From: Cryomorphaceae bacterium BACL29 MAG-121220-bin8
Lineage (GTDB): Bacteria; Bacteroidota; Bacteroidia; Flavobacteriales; Flavobacteriaceae
Reading direction: 5' to 3'
DNA: 64,000 nucleotides
Assembly: GCA_905181705.1 (NCBI GenBank)
Contig: CAJIYP010000001.1
Span: 428,501 to 492,500, forward strand
Part shown: piece after piece, positions 8,756 to 17,189 of the stretch
Numbering within the stretch: the stretch's first letter is position 1
Layout: each line of letters opens with the position of its first letter
Program-made: the position numbers and the translations under genes
Notes under the pieces: model-generated
The model's database searches: none
What the model saw: only the letters and a program-made list of their open reading frames with translations
What the model was told of the DNA's origin: nothing

Positions 8756-9022
8756 TTTAACAGAGTTATATTAGGGTTTAAAAATATCTTAATAATATTA
8801 ATTTGTCTAATCAATTGTCCAACTTTACTTTTTGGACACTTGATATTTTTGAGGACGTCCCAAATAAAACTCGCTGCGAATTTAATGATAAATTACTTAA
8901 ATTTCAATACTACTTTACCATTCTTTAGAATGCATTTTTTTAAACCAAAATGGTTTTTTTTGTAGGTTATTTATTCTTAATGTACTTGAAGATTGTAGCT
9001 TTTTGTTATTACAGTTCTTTGA
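8756..9022. other. Unassigned intergenic DNA with small inverted repeats
   Basis: About 270 nt without a convincing ORF. It holds TGTCCAA (8816-8822) facing TTGGACA (8832-8838), the 8-bp palindrome GGACGTCC (8853-8860), and a hairpin AAACCA/TGGTTT (8942-8956) followed by a T run in the plus direction, which resembles a terminator although no plus-strand gene is visible upstream. A small RNA or a worn insertion-element end are both possible; neither is supported further. Confidence 0.35.
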
Positions 9023-9256
9023 TTAAACTATAAGTTTCCCTCTGTTAGGCTTAAGTTTTGTTTTTATTTCTTCCAAATCTTTTTTGTCTATTATAGCATA
9101 TGCAATAAAATGCATTTCGTTTAAGCTTTCAGTTCCAGAATCAATTAATTTTTTCTTTTCTATTTTAAAAAATTCTTTTAAGTGTAGCTCGTGATGTATA
9201 GCTGTATTATTTCCATTAGGTCCTCTAAAATCCCATAAGAGCTTAATCTTTTCCAT
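9023..9256 (-). CDS. Conserved small protein of unknown function
   Basis: A soluble, charged protein of 77 residues if started at ATG 9256 (MEKIKLLWDFRG). A GTG four codons upstream is possible but adds nothing conserved-looking. It has two histidine-rich turns (AIHHELHL) and a Lys/Glu-rich helical middle, with no signal peptide or membrane segment. I recall similar short proteins in flavobacteria but no function. It lies directly downstream of the threonine dehydrogenase gene on the same strand (about 15 nt), so the two are probably cotranscribed. Confidence 0.6.
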   Translation of the reverse strand: MEKIKLLWDFRGPNGNNTAIHHELHLKEFFKIEKKKLIDSGTESLNEMHFIAYAIIDKKDLEEIKTKLKPNRGKLIV

Positions 9257-9271
9257 ATTATAAGACACTGA

Positions 9272-10186
9272 TTACTTAAGAGCTATTTCTATACTCTCTT
9301 TGAGTCTAAATTTTGGTTTCCATCCCCAATCATTTCTAGAGACAGAATCATCAATTTTCTTAGGCCATGAATCTGCAATTTGTTGTCTAAAATCAGGTTT
9401 AAAATTCACTGATGTTTTAAAACCATTTGATTGAATTTCACTTATCAACTGATTTGGAGTTATGCTAAATCCAGTTACATTATAAGACCCCGATATTGAT
9501 AAATCAGCCCTGTTAACTGACATTAGTTTTATAGCAGATTCTATTGCGTCATCAATAAACATCATTGGAAGCTCTGTATTTTCGCTTAAAAAACAACAGT
9601 AATCATTTTCTTTCTTTGCAGCATTTAGCATTTCAATAATATAATCAGTAGTTCCCCCACCAGGTTGTGTTTCTGTAGATATGATTCCAGGAAACCTTAG
9701 AGATCTTATGTCTAATCCAAATCTTTTAAAGTAATAATCAATTAGTTTTTCTCCAGCTAACTTAGTAATGCCGTAAATAGTTGAAGGATTCATTAACGGA
9801 TTCTGAGTTACAAGTTCAAGTTTAGATTCTGTTCCGAATACTGCTATAGAACTTGGCCAGAAAACTTTTTTAATTCTATTTTCAACTGCTATTTCAGCTA
9901 TATTTTGAAAGCTATCCATATTTAATTTCCACGAATTAAATGGATTTTTTTCTCCATTAGCAGAAAGTATTGCAACAAGGTGGTAAATAATATTTATATC
10001 ATATTTTTTTACTAGTGAATCAATCCTATTTTTATCCAATACATCTGCATTTTCAAAAGTACAATTTAATTTTTTTTTAGGGTTTCTCACATCTGTTGCA
10101 AGAACAAATAAATTATATTTTTTAAAATATTTTATAAATTCAACACCTAGTTGTCCTAAAGCACCAGTAATTAAAATTCTATCCAT
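9272..10186 (-). CDS. L-threonine 3-dehydrogenase, SDR (epimerase-like) type
   Basis: An NAD-dependent extended short-chain dehydrogenase of 304 residues. The cofactor motif is GALGQLG (8-14), and the catalytic pair is Tyr138/Lys142 in IYGITK, preceded by Ser112-Ser113. On sequence alone it is a member of the UDP-galactose-epimerase-like superfamily. The specific call as threonine dehydrogenase (threonine to 2-amino-3-ketobutyrate) rests on resemblance to the flavobacterial SDR-type enzyme (GALGQLG start, GGTTDY segment) and on the divergent kbl gene 50 nt away, which codes for the next enzyme. The pair would convert threonine to glycine and acetyl-CoA in the cytosol. Confidence 0.85.
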   Translation of the reverse strand: MDRILITGALGQLGVEFIKYFKKYNLFVLATDVRNPKKKLNCTFENADVLDKNRIDSLVKKYDINIIYHLVAILSANGEKNPFNSWKLNMDSFQNIAEIAVENRIKKVFWPSSIAVFGTESKLELVTQNPLMNPSTIYGITKLAGEKLIDYYFKRFGLDIRSLRFPGIISTETQPGGGTTDYIIEMLNAAKKENDYCCFLSENTELPMMFIDDAIESAIKLMSVNRADLSISGSYNVTGFSITPNQLISEIQSNGFKTSVNFKPDFRQQIADSWPKKIDDSVSRNDWGWKPKFRLKESIEIALK

Positions 10187-10235
10187 TTATTTATTTAAAA
10201 TAATAGCTTAATTTTATTCAAATTAATTTCTTCAA

Positions 10236-11426
10236 ATGTACGAATCTATAAAGAAAAGACTAAAAGAAGAGTTGGAAGATATTCAAAAATCTGGTCGTTA
10301 TAAAACTGAAAGAATTATTTCATCAAAACAGGACTCAAGTATAAAGGTTAATAACAAGGATATTGTCTTAAATTTTTGTGCTAATAACTATTTGGGACTC
10401 GCTTCAAATCCAATAGTCATTAAGAAAGCTAAAGAAACTTTAGAATCTCGTGGTTTTGGAATGGCCTCCGTTAGATTTATTTGTGGAACTCAAGATATTC
10501 ATAAAACTCTTGAAAAAAGGATTTCTAAATTCTTAGGTACTGAAGACACCATACTTTATGCTGCAGCATTTGATGCTAATGGAGGTTTGTTTGAACCACT
10601 TTTTAGTAAAGAAGATGCTATTATTAGTGACGCATTAAATCATGCTTCAATTATAGATGGAATTAGACTATGCAAAGCACAAAGATTCAGATACAAACAC
10701 AACGACATGATTGACTTAGAAGTTCAATTAAAAAAATCAAGTGAATCTAGAAATAGAATTATTGTTACTGATGGGGTTTTTTCTATGGACGGTACTCTTG
10801 CACAACTTGATAAGATTTGTGATTTAGCCATTAAGTATGATGCAATTGTTATGTCAGATGAATGCCATTCTACTGGTTTTATTGGAAAAAACGGTAGAGG
10901 AGTGCATGAAGAATTAAATGTAATGGGAAAAGTTGACATTATTACTGGAACTTTAGGAAAAGCTCTTGGAGGTGCATCAGGAGGTTTCACTAGTGGACCA
11001 AAAGAAATTATAGAAATACTTAGACAAAAGTCTCGCCCTTATTTATTTTCTAATACTTTGGCTCCAACTATTGTTGGTGCTTCTTTAGCTGTTTTAGATA
11101 TTTTAGAATCTGATAATTCCTTTTTAAAGCAATTAAAAACTAATACAAAAACTTTTAGAGAAGGGATGCTAAGTCTAGGTTTTGATATTAAACCTGGAAA
11201 TCATCCAATTGTTCCGGTAATGTTATACGATGACCACTTGGCTCAAAAAATGTCCGCTGACCTTTTGGAAATGGGAATTTATGTTATTGGGTTTTTTTTT
11301 CCTGTAGTTCCCAAAGGGGAGGCACGTATTAGAGTACAACTATCAGCTTCTCATTCAAATAAAGAAGTTGATTTTGCATTAAATGCTTTTGAAAAAGTTG
11401 GAAAAAAATTAGGGGTTATTAGCTAA
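10236..11426 (+). CDS. kbl: 2-amino-3-ketobutyrate coenzyme A ligase
   Basis: PLP enzyme of the alpha-oxoamine synthase family, which cleaves 2-amino-3-ketobutyrate with CoA to glycine and acetyl-CoA. Full length (396 residues). Visible motifs are NNYLGLA (51-57), FICGTQDIH (substrate loop, ~81-89), the cofactor-binding MSDECHSTG (~206-214) and the PLP lysine Lys242 in [12 protein letters not shown]. It is transcribed away from the SDR threonine dehydrogenase, sharing a 49-nt intergenic region, which fits coordinated control of threonine breakdown. Related 8-amino-7-oxononanoate synthase is excluded by the closer Kbl pattern and the neighbour. Confidence 0.95.
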   Translation: MYESIKKRLKEELEDIQKSGRYKTERIISSKQDSSIKVNNKDIVLNFCANNYLGLASNPIVIKKAKETLESRGFGMASVRFICGTQDIHKTLEKRISKFLGTEDTILYAAAFDANGGLFEPLFSKEDAIISDALNHASIIDGIRLCKAQRFRYKHNDMIDLEVQLKKSSESRNRIIVTDGVFSMDGTLAQLDKICDLAIKYDAIVMSDECHSTGFIGKNGRGVHEELNVMGKVDIITGTLGKALGGASGGFTSGPKEIIEILRQKSRPYLFSNTLAPTIVGASLAVLDILESDNSFLKQLKTNTKTFREGMLSLGFDIKPGNHPIVPVMLYDDHLAQKMSADLLEMGIYVIGFFFPVVPKGEARIRVQLSASHSNKEVDFALNAFEKVGKKLGVIS

Positions 11427-11428
11427 GT

Positions 11429-13090
11429 TTAGAAAAATGAAGTGGTAATACCAAAACTAAGGCCTGTACTTTCTGGAACATATCTACAAATTCCTCCAGT
11501 GCAAACTAATCCTCCTCTTTGTCTTCCGTAATTAACAGTATATCTGTTTATTCCTTTACTATAACTTCCTCCAGCATTGTAATAGTGAATTTTTTTATCC
11601 TTTTCCGGATTCTGATAGTTATATAAATCAGAAAAATATATTGAAAAAGCGGAGCTTAAATTAAATTCTAGGGCTATAGCAGACCAGTTTTTTGAATCAT
11701 CTTTAGTTGAAAGGTGCTGAAGCTCTAATCTTAAGGATTTATTACTGTTCAACTTATAGGTGTTTTCAAGTACTATAATATTTGATTTCACTTCGTCAGT
11801 TGTCTCTTCAACTAACCTTTTGTTATAGTATTGATTTACAAATAAAAATATATTATCAAATTTTTCAGACCATTTTTTTCTAATTTCAAAACTTATCTCT
11901 GAAAAATATTTTTCCCCAAAGCTTAATAATTCAGTTTCATACTTTTGATTGTTAAAATCAAAATTTCCATCCAAATTGTTCCAAACAGAAGCATTGATAG
12001 ATAAGTTAGTTCCGTATTTACCACCAAAAAATGTCTCATTTTCAATAAAATAATATAAATCTGTTTGTATTCCTATTTCTCCAGCCTTAGTTAGCATAGG
12101 GCTTTGAAACGACACATTAGGCTGAGCTGCATAAACATATAGATTTGTTAATGAATAATCGTGTTGCTTAGTCAGTGCTGGAAGATAATTTACAATACTT
12201 TCATTATAAACGTTACCAAAAGCTTCTCTTTCGGAAAATAGGGACATATTTTCTAGTCTTCTGAATGTAAAATCAAGACCCAAGCCATTTTTAAAATAAC
12301 CAGAATTTAATAATATGGCAGAACCTTTTTTAATAAAACTGTCCGAAAGGGATCCGAAAATAACTACAGGGTTTTCTGATTTGTTAACTATTTCAAAATT
12401 TGAATAGAAAGAAGAGGAAGAATAATCAATTCTAGCAGAAAATAAATTTGTCATTTCAGGATAGAAATCACTTTTAGTTTTTTGATCATTTCTTCCAACA
12501 TAACTCAATCCAAGTAAAAATGTTGAATTATTTTTAATAGCTTTTGAAAAGTCAAATTCGGAATTAAAACCAACAATGAACCCTTTAGAGTATTTAAATC
12601 CTTTTTTTTGATTGCCTATTAATGTTGAAATATTAATTTCATCATTTATTCTGTATTTTGCATTTAATCCTCTTATGGAATTATTAATTCCTAAGTCTTT
12701 GTCTTCCCAAGACCTCAAGATCATTCCACTTCCAAATTGTTCGTAGAAATTCCCTAGTGAAACACTTAAATTATTTTTATTGTAATCTATTTTAAAAGTA
12801 GAAATATTAGTTTTTTCAAAGTTTTCTGAATAATTTAAAAGAGATTTTGGAGCATAAGATTCAATTTGTAATTCAAAATTCCAGTTATTACCAATATTAG
12901 ATTTTAGATTAAAATAGTTGTTGGATCTAAATCTTTTATCATAACTAAAATCTCCAGTCTTAGAGTCATCTAGGTAGTAAGCCGAGAAGGACTCATATGA
13001 GGATGTTAGGTTTTTTAATATCTGAGAATTTAAAATAAAATTATTAAAAAGGCACAGTAGTAATATATAAATAGTTTTCTTGTTATTCAT
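11429..13090 (-). CDS. DUF6029-like outer-membrane beta-barrel protein
   Basis: A 553-residue protein with a signal peptide (residues 1-22). The mature part is a long series of alternating hydrophobic/polar strands with aromatic girdles and a terminal Phe-Phe, typical of an outer-membrane barrel. The pattern LGNFYEQFGSGMILRSWEDKDLG and GLNAKY resembles DUF6029 proteins of Bacteroidota. Transport role unknown. The TlpA-like thioredoxin gene lies 8 nt upstream on the same strand, so they form an operon. Near the C-terminus a CTGGICR segment holds two cysteines that could be a disulfide and a substrate of that thioredoxin; this is inference. Confidence 0.75.
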   Translation of the reverse strand: MNNKKTIYILLLCLFNNFILNSQILKNLTSSYESFSAYYLDDSKTGDFSYDKRFRSNNYFNLKSNIGNNWNFELQIESYAPKSLLNYSENFEKTNISTFKIDYNKNNLSVSLGNFYEQFGSGMILRSWEDKDLGINNSIRGLNAKYRINDEINISTLIGNQKKGFKYSKGFIVGFNSEFDFSKAIKNNSTFLLGLSYVGRNDQKTKSDFYPEMTNLFSARIDYSSSSFYSNFEIVNKSENPVVIFGSLSDSFIKKGSAILLNSGYFKNGLGLDFTFRRLENMSLFSEREAFGNVYNESIVNYLPALTKQHDYSLTNLYVYAAQPNVSFQSPMLTKAGEIGIQTDLYYFIENETFFGGKYGTNLSINASVWNNLDGNFDFNNQKYETELLSFGEKYFSEISFEIRKKWSEKFDNIFLFVNQYYNKRLVEETTDEVKSNIIVLENTYKLNSNKSLRLELQHLSTKDDSKNWSAIALEFNLSSAFSIYFSDLYNYQNPEKDKKIHYYNAGGSYSKGINRYTVNYGRQRGGLVCTGGICRYVPESTGLSFGITTSFF

Positions 13091-13098
13091 GAATTAAA

Positions 13099-13599
13099 TT
13101 AATTTTTAGCAATAGAATTTTTTAATATAAATTCATATAAATCATTTTCTTCCCCTGGCTTGTAACCCATTTTTCTATATATGATTCTATTTCCTTTTGT
13201 TACAATTGTATGAGGAATCCCACTTATATTAAGTGCTCTTTTCAAGGCCTGATTTTCATCTAATAAAATTTCAAAACCCCATTTTTTCCCATTTACTAGT
13301 GGCCTTATCCTTCTTTTAGTTCTAGAATCATCAGTAGATATTGCTATTATTTTGACATTCGCTTCGTTCCATTTTTCTATTTCTTTATGAATATTATCTA
13401 GTTCATTAATACATGGCACACACCAAGTCGCCCAGAAACTATAAACTGTTAATCCTTTTTTATTGTAAGTAGTTTTAGAATTTATAGATTTTCCACTTAT
13501 ATTTTTTATGTAAACACTAGGCATAATATCTTGAGAATAAATCCCTTGTGTTATTGTGAATATTAATGATATAATTGATAATAGGATTTTATTCTTCAT
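13099..13599 (-). CDS. TlpA/ResA-like periplasmic thioredoxin
   Basis: A 166-residue exported thioredoxin-fold protein. Signal peptide residues 1-22 (cleavage near YSQ). Active site WATWCVPC with Cys60 and Cys63, followed by the TlpA-type IAISTDDS strand and the cis-Pro segment SGIPHT. It should reduce disulfides or act in cytochrome or outer-membrane protein maturation. It heads a two-gene operon with the DUF6029-like barrel gene and is divergent from an Omp28 lipoprotein, another thioredoxin-fold protein. A minus-strand promoter element TATTTTTG is seen at 13629-13622, without an obvious -33 TTG. Confidence 0.85.
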   Translation of the reverse strand: MKNKILLSIISLIFTITQGIYSQDIMPSVYIKNISGKSINSKTTYNKKGLTVYSFWATWCVPCINELDNIHKEIEKWNEANVKIIAISTDDSRTKRRIRPLVNGKKWGFEILLDENQALKRALNISGIPHTIVTKGNRIIYRKMGYKPGEENDLYEFILKNSIAKN

Positions 13600-13689
13600 G
13601 TTTTGATTGTATATATTAAGACAAAAATAATGTATTTAATTATAAATTTAATCTATCTTAGATTCATATTTAATAAATTGATTTAGCTC

Positions 13690-14742
13690 ATGAGATTATC
13701 TTATAAAACATTTTTATCTTTCATTATAACTCTTTTTATAGTTTCGTGTACTTATGAAGGTGTTGGTAATGATTCATCTTCACCTGGTGGTGGTGGTGGT
13801 GAGATTGATGATGTTAAAAGTATAAATTTATCCATATCCTCTGAAAATATTGAAGTTAATTCAGAAATCACCTTTACCGTTCTTAGTGATAAAAATGACC
13901 TTTTGACATCAAGTTGTAAGTTTTTTGTCAATGGAACTGAAATTTCTGGAAATAAATTTAAGCCAGGTGAGGCTGGAGATTATACTGTCTATGCCACTTA
14001 CAAAGCATTGACAAGTTCTACAAAAACATTTGCTGCATCAGCACAGCCTATTAAAAATTTCAAGACTAATGTTTTGATTGAAGATTTTACTGGAGCATGG
14101 TGTGGGTACTGTACTAGAGTAGCCTACAAACTAGGTGAACTCAAAAAATTAACTTCTCAAGTAGTTGTTGTAGCTGCACATTATGGGGATGCTTTACAAT
14201 ACACTAAAATAACTGAAATGACCAATGCTTTCGGTGTTTCATCTTATCCTCACGCAAGACTTAATAGGACTGCTAAATGGAATGAAAGTCAAAGTGCTGT
14301 AACTTCATTATATGCCAATAGTTCTAAAGTAGGAGTATTGATTGAGTCATCTTTAAGTGGAAGTACATTGTCGATAAAAATTAAGGCTAAATTTGCTGAA
14401 ACTTTTACAGATTTAAAGTTTGGTGTGTTTCTTTTAGAAAATGATTTGTTACTTGACCAAAGAAATTATGGTGATTTTGGTTATGGATCAGACGATCCAA
14501 TTGTTAATTTTGAACATGATGATGTTTTAAGAGTTTCTTTGACTAGTCCTCTTGGTGATAACATACCTTCTACATCGACAAAAGCAGGTGCTATATTTGA
14601 AAAATCTTTTACATTTGAAATTCCTGAAACTTACAAAAAAGACAAAATGGATATTGTAGCTTTTGTCACTGATAAAGATAAAAAATCTTTAAATGCAAGA
14701 CATTCTGAAATTGGAAAAACTCAAACGTTTGAAGAGCTTTAA
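13690..14742 (+). CDS. Omp28-family thioredoxin-fold lipoprotein
   Basis: A 350-residue outer-membrane lipoprotein with lipobox Cys20 (IVSC). A short Gly-rich linker (33-37, five Gly) is followed by an Ig-like domain (~43-118) and the Omp28 thioredoxin-like domain from ~125, with FTGAWCGYC (Cys138, Cys141) and SSYPHARLNR as the likely cis-Pro loop. In Porphyromonas, Omp28 is a surface protein; the redox role of the CxxC is plausible but untested. It is divergent from the TlpA-like gene by 90 nt. Confidence 0.85.
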   Translation: MRLSYKTFLSFIITLFIVSCTYEGVGNDSSSPGGGGGEIDDVKSINLSISSENIEVNSEITFTVLSDKNDLLTSSCKFFVNGTEISGNKFKPGEAGDYTVYATYKALTSSTKTFAASAQPIKNFKTNVLIEDFTGAWCGYCTRVAYKLGELKKLTSQVVVVAAHYGDALQYTKITEMTNAFGVSSYPHARLNRTAKWNESQSAVTSLYANSSKVGVLIESSLSGSTLSIKIKAKFAETFTDLKFGVFLLENDLLLDQRNYGDFGYGSDDPIVNFEHDDVLRVSLTSPLGDNIPSTSTKAGAIFEKSFTFEIPETYKKDKMDIVAFVTDKDKKSLNARHSEIGKTQTFEEL

Positions 14743-14948
14743 ATTCAATTAATCTAGACTATTTTTTGTTATATAGTATCTCCATCCTATAATTGCTAAT
14801 TGAATTTTACTAGCATTAATAGGATTTAATCTTTCTTTTAGTCATACTTGGTAAAATCAGTTTATTGATTTTAGCAATGATTTTAAATAAAACTTTCATA
14901 CTCTCACAATATACAATTCATGTGTTATCTTTACAACTTTTAAAAATC

Positions 14949-15889
14949 ATGGACTTAAGTACATTTGTTTTATTATTTTCAGGCTTGATAGTTTTAATCG
15001 TAGGAGGAAATTTACTTTTAAAGGCGGCAGTTTCTATTTCTTTAAAATTTAACATTCCTAAAGTTTTAATTGGCATGACAGTGGTTTCTTTAGCAACTTC
15101 TGCTCCAGAGTTAATTATAAGTTTAAAATCTGCTTTGAAAGGTTCACCTGATTTGGCAATTTCAAATGTAGTGGGTTCTAATATCGCAAATATTGGTTTA
15201 GTATTAGGTTTAACTATTCTTTTATCACCTATCAAAATTTCTAAAAATATTTATAAAATTGATTGGCCAATAATGATGTTTTCTGCTGTGTATTTTTTAA
15301 TTATTATTTCTGATGGAGTAATTAAAACATATGAGGGTCTTGTTTTGGTTTGTTTTTTAGTAATTTCTATTATTTATTTAATTAAACATCAAGAGAAATC
15401 TGAAGAGGATAATGATTTGGAGGGTGATTCTATAGATTCTTTACCAAAGTCTATTGTAATTCTATTTTTTGGAGGTGTTTTTCTTTATTTAGGTTCCGAA
15501 TGGTTTATTTCTGGAGCAATCGATTTAGCTAGCTCATTTGGCATAAGTGAAAGGATAATTGGGATTACTTTGTTTCTATAGGAACTAGTATCCCCGAGTT
15601 AGTAACTTCCATAGTAGCAGTCTTAAAAAAGGAAAAAGGTATTTCGTTAGGAAATTTATTAGGATCTAATATTTTTAATGTTTTTGCTGTTTTGGGTATA
15701 ACTTCAATTGTTACCCCACTGGTGGTAGGTGATTTAAATATTATAAATTATGATATTTATGTAATGTTATTCTTTGCATTTATTATTTTCCCCCTTATAT
15801 TTTTTCCTAAAAAATACATTCTTGGAAGAGTAGAGGGTATAATTATTTTATCCTTTTATTCATTCTATATTTTTAATATTTTTTCATAA
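14949..15889 (+). pseudogene. Calcium/sodium antiporter (CaCA family), frameshifted
   Basis: Two reading frames together make one complete K+-independent Na/Ca exchanger of about 313 residues (YrbG family). The first frame (from ATG 14949) carries the first alpha repeat, with ATSAPELIISL. It stops at 15581 right where the second repeat starts. The continuation, with GTSIPELVTSI and then LLGSNIFNVF, is in another frame and runs to a stop at 15887-15889. One missing T in the T run at 15573-15575 (ITLF-S-IGTS) restores the frame; the total, 941 nt, is one short of a multiple of three. Both halves keep all signature residues, so the break is recent or a sequence error. Confidence 0.88.
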
Positions 15890-15920
15890 AAAAAGCATCT
15901 AAATTTTAGATGCTTTTTTT
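15888..15920. terminator. Bidirectional rho-independent terminator
   Basis: Stem GCATCTAA (15895-15902) with TTAGATGC (15906-15913), three-base loop, seven A before and seven T after. It serves both the plus-strand antiporter gene and the convergent glutamine synthetase gene. Confidence 0.9.
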
Positions 15921-15939
15921 AAATAAAATTATTTTATTA

Positions 15940-16949
15940 TTAAACTTTGGCAGATTTTACTGTTTTAATAATTCTTCCTGCAATTTTGTAAGGATCTCCA
16001 TTTGAAGCAGGTCTTCTGTCTTCTAACCATCCTTTCCAACCTTTTTCTACAGTTATAATTGGAATTCTAATAGATGCTCCTCTATCTGATACTCCATAGC
16101 TAAAGTCTGTAATCGATGCAGTTTCATGAAGTCCAGTTAGCCTTTGTTCGTTAAACTGTCCGTATACTTCTATGTGTTCTTTTACTACAGATCTAAATGA
16201 TTCACAAACGGCTTCGTAAGTTTCTTTTGAACCGCATGTTCTTAATAAGGTGTTAGAGAAATTTGCATGCATTCCACTACCATTCCAGTCTCCTTTAATA
16301 GGTTTTGGATGATACTCTATATAATAATCATATTTTTCTGTTAAACGATCTAAAAGATATCTAGCAACCCACATTTCATCACCTGCTTTTTTAGCACCTT
16401 TAGAAAATAATTGAAACTCCCATTGTCCACTAGCAACTTCTTGATTTATTCCCTCAAAATTAAGTCCAGCTTGAATACATAGATCGGCGTGTTCTTCAAC
16501 AAAATCACGGCCATGAGTGTTTTTCCTCCAACAGAACAGTAATACATTCCTTGTGGACCTGGATATCCACCAATAGGAAAACCTAATGGTAATTGAGTGT
16601 CACAATCCATTATGAAATATTCTTGCTCAAATCCAAACCAAAAGTCATTATCATCATCATCGATTGTGGCTCTAGCATTTGAAATATGGGGAGAACCATC
16701 AGCATTTAAAACTTCGGTCATAACCAGGAAGCCGTTAATTCTATCAGGATCAGAGTAAATTGCAACAGGTTTTAGTAAACAATCTGAAGATCCTCCTTCA
16801 GCTTGTCTAGTCGAAGACCCGTCAAATGACCATATTGGACAGTCCTCTAATTTTCCACTAAAATTTTCTTCAACTTTCGTTTTACTTCTCATGTTAGATG
16901 TTGGTGTATAACCATCTAACCAAATATATTCAAGTTTAGATTTACTCAT
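15940..16949 (-). pseudogene. glnA: Glutamine synthetase (GSII-like), frameshifted
   Basis: ATP-dependent ligation of ammonia to glutamate. The N-terminal part (start 16949) has WSFDGSSTRQAEG, GFEQEYF and GYPGPQGMYYCSVGGK. After that Lys the open frame derails and stops at 16446. In the next frame the protein continues at once as NTHGRDFVEEHADLC and on through WNGSGMHANFS, RGASIRIP and LEDRRPASNGDPY to a stop at 15940. One missing A in the A run (five instead of six; T run 16520-16524 on the plus strand) explains it; 1010 nt is one short of 337 codons. Apart from that base the enzyme is complete at about 336 residues, so a sequence error or a very recent mutation is likely. Confidence 0.9.
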
Positions 16950-17171
16950 AATTTATTATTTTTTGTTTTAATTATTTAAAATAAAATTATAATATAATAT
17001 TGATTAATAGGAAGTTAACTACATAAAACAACTAAAATTTATTAACATTTATTAATTATATATTTTTTGATATAAAAAATTTATTTATTGATAATTTAAT
17101 ATTAATAAAAATGAATTATTTGTAATTTCAATGTCTTTATCAAATAAATTTTTAATGCTAACCAATACTAT

Positions 17172-17179
17172 TATATTTG
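17172..17179 (+). promoter_or_regulatory. Possible -7 element for purM
   Basis: TATATTTG matches the Bacteroidota -7 consensus TAnnTTTG and lies 10 nt before the purM ATG. No good TTG is seen at the expected -33 position, so the call is weak. Confidence 0.3.
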
Positions 17180-17189
17180 TTTTATTATT

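Noticed and set aside
8816..8838. Insertion-element end next to tRNA-Arg
   Set aside because: Only a 7-base inverted repeat is visible; there is no transposase remnant or target duplication.
13791..13802. GGT tandem repeat
   Set aside because: Short in-frame Gly codons forming a flexible linker in the Omp28 lipoprotein, not a mobile or regulatory repeat.
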